7,129 nucleotides of DNA from Propionibacteriaceae bacterium. GTDB taxonomy: Bacteria; Actinomycetota; Actinomycetes; Propionibacteriales; Propionibacteriaceae. Location: positions 1 to 7,129 of the forward strand of contig JAJTCL010000136.1 of the NCBI GenBank assembly GCA_021323255.1, read 5' to 3'. Position 1 is the stretch's first letter. Every line of letters starts with the position of its first letter. Positions 5,515-7,129 of this stretch are shown piece by piece. The notes under the pieces were generated by a model, which was not told the origin of the DNA, searched no databases, and saw nothing but the letters and a program-made list of their open reading frames with translations. A program made the translations under genes and the position numbers.

Positions 5515-6390
5515 TTATCGACACGCGGGATTTGCACGAAGAAAACGTGTGAGTGCCTCCGCCAGCTCGATTGGTGCCAACTCGGCCATGTGGTGGCCAG
5601 AGTCGATGCCATGTCCGTCGACTTTGGTGGCCCAGTTCCGCCAGATCACCAGTGGGTCGCCGTACAGGGCTTCGAGATCGTCGCGGGTCGACCAGAGCAC
5701 AAGCAGCGGCGGCTGCACCCTCCGTCCCAGCGCCCGATCGGCTGATTCGTCTCGATAGTCCACGGTCAACCCCGCGCGGTAGTCCTCCAGCATTGCCCGG
5801 ACCACCGCGGGGTTGCGCAGCGCTGCGCGCCACTCCTCATAGTTCTCCTGGCCCATCAGGTTCGGATCGCCGTGGTACCAGCTGTCGGGGTCTGCGTTGA
5901 TGACCCGTTCGGGTATCTCCGGCTGGGCGAAGAAGAACCAGTGCCACCAGGCCGTGGCGAAGCGAACGTCGATGCGATCAAGGTGTTCGCTGACCGGCAG
6001 GCAGTCGAGCAGCGCGACTTTGGTGACCGTGCTCGGATGGTCCAGGGCCAGCCGAAAGGCATAAAGGCTGCCCCGATCATGCCCGACAACCGAAAACCGC
6101 TCGTGTCCGAGGGAAGTCATTGCGGCGAGAAGCTGGCCAGCACCGACTCGTTTCGAATGCGGGACATGATCACCGGTCGGCATGGGCTTGTCTGATCGGC
6201 CGTACCCCGGCAAGTCCAGGCACACCACTGTGAACCCACACTTCACCAGTTGTGGGGCGACGCGGTGCCAGGTCGCCGAGGTGCGTGGGTGGCCATGGAG
6301 CAACAGCACCGCCGGCCCAGACCCACCCCACCGCCCGAATAGTCGCAGAGCACCGCCAGGAATCATGCCTTCCACGAATCCCTCAAACAC
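5515..6390 (-). CDS. Alpha/beta hydrolase, haloacetate (fluoroacetate) dehalogenase-like
   Basis: A predicted cytoplasmic hydrolase of 291 residues with the alpha/beta-hydrolase fold. Residues are numbered here from the longest frame (GTG at 6438). HGHP at 48-51 is the oxyanion region, and DLPGYGRSDKP follows at 75-85. GHDRG at 119-123 holds the nucleophile Asp121 with Arg122. LDCLP contains Asp145, WWHWFFFAQP contains His166 and Trp167, EDYRAG contains Tyr220, and DSGHH contains the catalytic His282. In fluoroacetate dehalogenases the matching His, Trp and Tyr hold the halide. The second carboxylate-binding Arg (DRGxR) is Leu125 here, so the substrate is doubtful; epoxide or ester hydrolysis is also possible. 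I prefer the GTG at 6390 (frame residue 17): GGGAAG lies 9 nt upstream, and relatives typically begin with a FEGF-like segment. The GTG at 6438 has no ribosome site. The gene is probably monocistronic. Confidence 0.9.
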   Translation of the reverse strand: MFEGFVEGMIPGGALRLFGRWGGSGPAVLLLHGHPRTSATWHRVAPQLVKCGFTVVCLDLPGYGRSDKPMPTGDHVPHSKRVGAGQLLAAMTSLGHERFSVVGHDRGSLYAFRLALDHPSTVTKVALLDCLPVSEHLDRIDVRFATAWWHWFFFAQPEIPERVINADPDSWYHGDPNLMGQENYEEWRAALRNPAVVRAMLEDYRAGLTVDYRDESADRALGRRVQPPLLVLWSTRDDLEALYGDPLVIWRNWATKVDGHGIDSGHHMAELAPIELAEALTRFLRANPACR

Positions 6391-6655
6391 GCTGACAGTC
6401 TTCCCGACGCGCCTGTGGTCACCGAACCCCAGCCGCACAACGCAACGGCTGTGAAGTCAGCTCTTTGAAGCCGACAAGTCTTCGTTGTGCATGATCTTCA
6501 ACGTGTGGTTGCGCTCGGCGCTATCCGTTCGTGGAAATCTCCGCAGCGCCTTGGAACAAAGGTCACGTCAGGGAAGGTAGTTGTGGGGATGGCGAGACTC
6601 CCAAATTTGAAAACAGCGCACCTGCCCACATTGAACTCTAAACGGCTCAAATATA
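6391..6655. other. Intergenic region between the hydrolase and metalloprotease genes
   Basis: No gene is supported in these 265 bp. The region must hold the promoter of the minus-strand hydrolase gene, but I see no convincing -35/-10 pair. It also marks a composition change: bases 6541-6600 are about 60% GC by hand count, while 6601-6720 are about 40%. No clear terminator hairpin follows the metalloprotease stop codon. Confidence 0.4.
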
Positions 6656-7129
6656 TTACTGTTGATTGCCGTACAGTACTAGCAAGTTCTGATAGTCAAT
6701 TGGATCCGGATCAAAAACATCATCATAGGTGTCGCCATTCATCAGTACGTCTTCTGTCATTCTGTGTGCAAGGCCGACCGCATGACCCATTTCATGAATG
6801 GCAACATTCGTTTTCGCACCACCTGTCAAGGAGGCGGAATATTCTATATGACCTCCGACGGTAAAGCCTCCTGACTCGTCTGCATCGAAGTTACCATCGC
6901 CGTCCACAATATCTTCAGGAGCCACCGCTACCGTTACGCAGTTAGTGTTTGGCTGGCAGGTCTGGACGAGCTTGATATTCAGACATTTGCTGCGATTCCA
7001 GGCGGTAACTCCTTTTTGCATTTCGGCGACCCAATCAGGCGTTACATTCTTGGTTTCAAAGGTAATGACGACTCTGGCGGCCCCATTGCGTTTCCATGGC
7101 ACCTGATGATCACTCGGATCCTGGTCCTG
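6656..7129 (-). CDS. Metzincin-type zinc metalloprotease, C-terminal part (5' end outside window)
   Basis: The frame is open from the right edge to a TAA at 6658-6656, giving 157 residues without an N-terminus. The zinc site AIHEMGHAVGLAHR carries the full HExxHxxGxxH metzincin signature. VLMNG lies 8 residues after the third His and is the likely Met-turn. The end, DPIDYQNLLVLYG, matches the usual close of matrixin-like (M10-type) bacterial domains. Snapalysin differs in using Asp as the third ligand. Three cysteines in SKCLNIKLVQTCQPNTNC and an acidic DGDGNFDADE loop, possibly calcium-binding, suggest a secreted enzyme, but any signal peptide lies beyond the window. The GTG at 7102 is only an internal codon. 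The coding region is about 50% GC and uses codons such as CTA, GTA, AGA and ACA, unlike its neighbours. This points to horizontal origin. Confidence 0.85.
   Translation of the reverse strand, partial: QDQDPSDHQVPWKRNGAARVVITFETKNVTPDWVAEMQKGVTAWNRSKCLNIKLVQTCQPNTNCVTVAVAPEDIVDGDGNFDADESGGFTVGGHIEYSASLTGGAKTNVAIHEMGHAVGLAHRMTEDVLMNGDTYDDVFDPDPIDYQNLLVLYGNQQ

Noticed and set aside
6487..6864. 125-codon + strand ORF near the right end
   Set aside because: Its second half is antisense to the metalloprotease zinc-site region, and the translated sequence is His/Arg/Ser-rich without a domain.
7100..7102. GTG at 7102 as the start of the metalloprotease
   Set aside because: The frame stays open through the nine codons to the window edge, no ribosome site precedes the GTG, and a secreted metzincin needs a signal and propeptide upstream.

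Overview
The window looks like chromosomal DNA of a high-GC actinomycete (Actinomycetota). Most of it is GC-rich (roughly 60-73% in lines counted by hand). The codons favour G/C at the third position, and the protein families (TetR, DUF4386, BBE-type flavoprotein, SDR, haloacetate-dehalogenase-like hydrolase) are typical accessory genes of Streptomyces-like organisms. The genus cannot be fixed from the sequence.

Layout from left to right. 1-111: probable C-terminal end of an unrecognised + strand gene that enters from outside the window. 171-845 (-) and 1004-1798 (+): a divergent pair, a TetR-family repressor and a six-helix DUF4386 membrane protein. Their shared 158-bp intergenic region carries three copies of a 13-bp palindrome, CGTAC-N3-GTACG, laid over promoter-like elements for both genes. 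This is the clearest regulatory signal in the window. 1871-3277 (-): a berberine-bridge-enzyme-like FAD oxidoreductase, converging on the DUF4386 gene with a hairpin between them. 3395-3859 (-): a small four-helix membrane protein (DUF6220-like), upstream of and co-directional with the flavoprotein. 4225-5016 (+): a classical short-chain dehydrogenase/reductase, followed by two strong hairpins. 5094-5514: no confident gene, only hydrophobic ORF pieces in different frames. 5515-6390 (-): an alpha/beta hydrolase of the fluoroacetate-dehalogenase-like group. 6656-7129 (-): the C-terminal part of a zinc metalloprotease (HExxHxxGxxH) that runs off the right edge. It is much less GC-rich (about 50%) and uses different codons.

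How the genes fit together: the TetR/DUF4386 pair is best read as a self-contained module in which the repressor controls itself and the membrane protein. The flavoprotein, DUF6220-like protein, SDR and hydrolase are all redox or hydrolytic small-molecule enzymes and could belong to one detoxification or tailoring pathway, but they lie on alternating strands with separate regulatory regions, so a shared pathway is only inference. The metalloprotease looks like a separate and possibly foreign segment. I did not see a CRISPR array, tRNA, rRNA, transposase or other complete mobile element.
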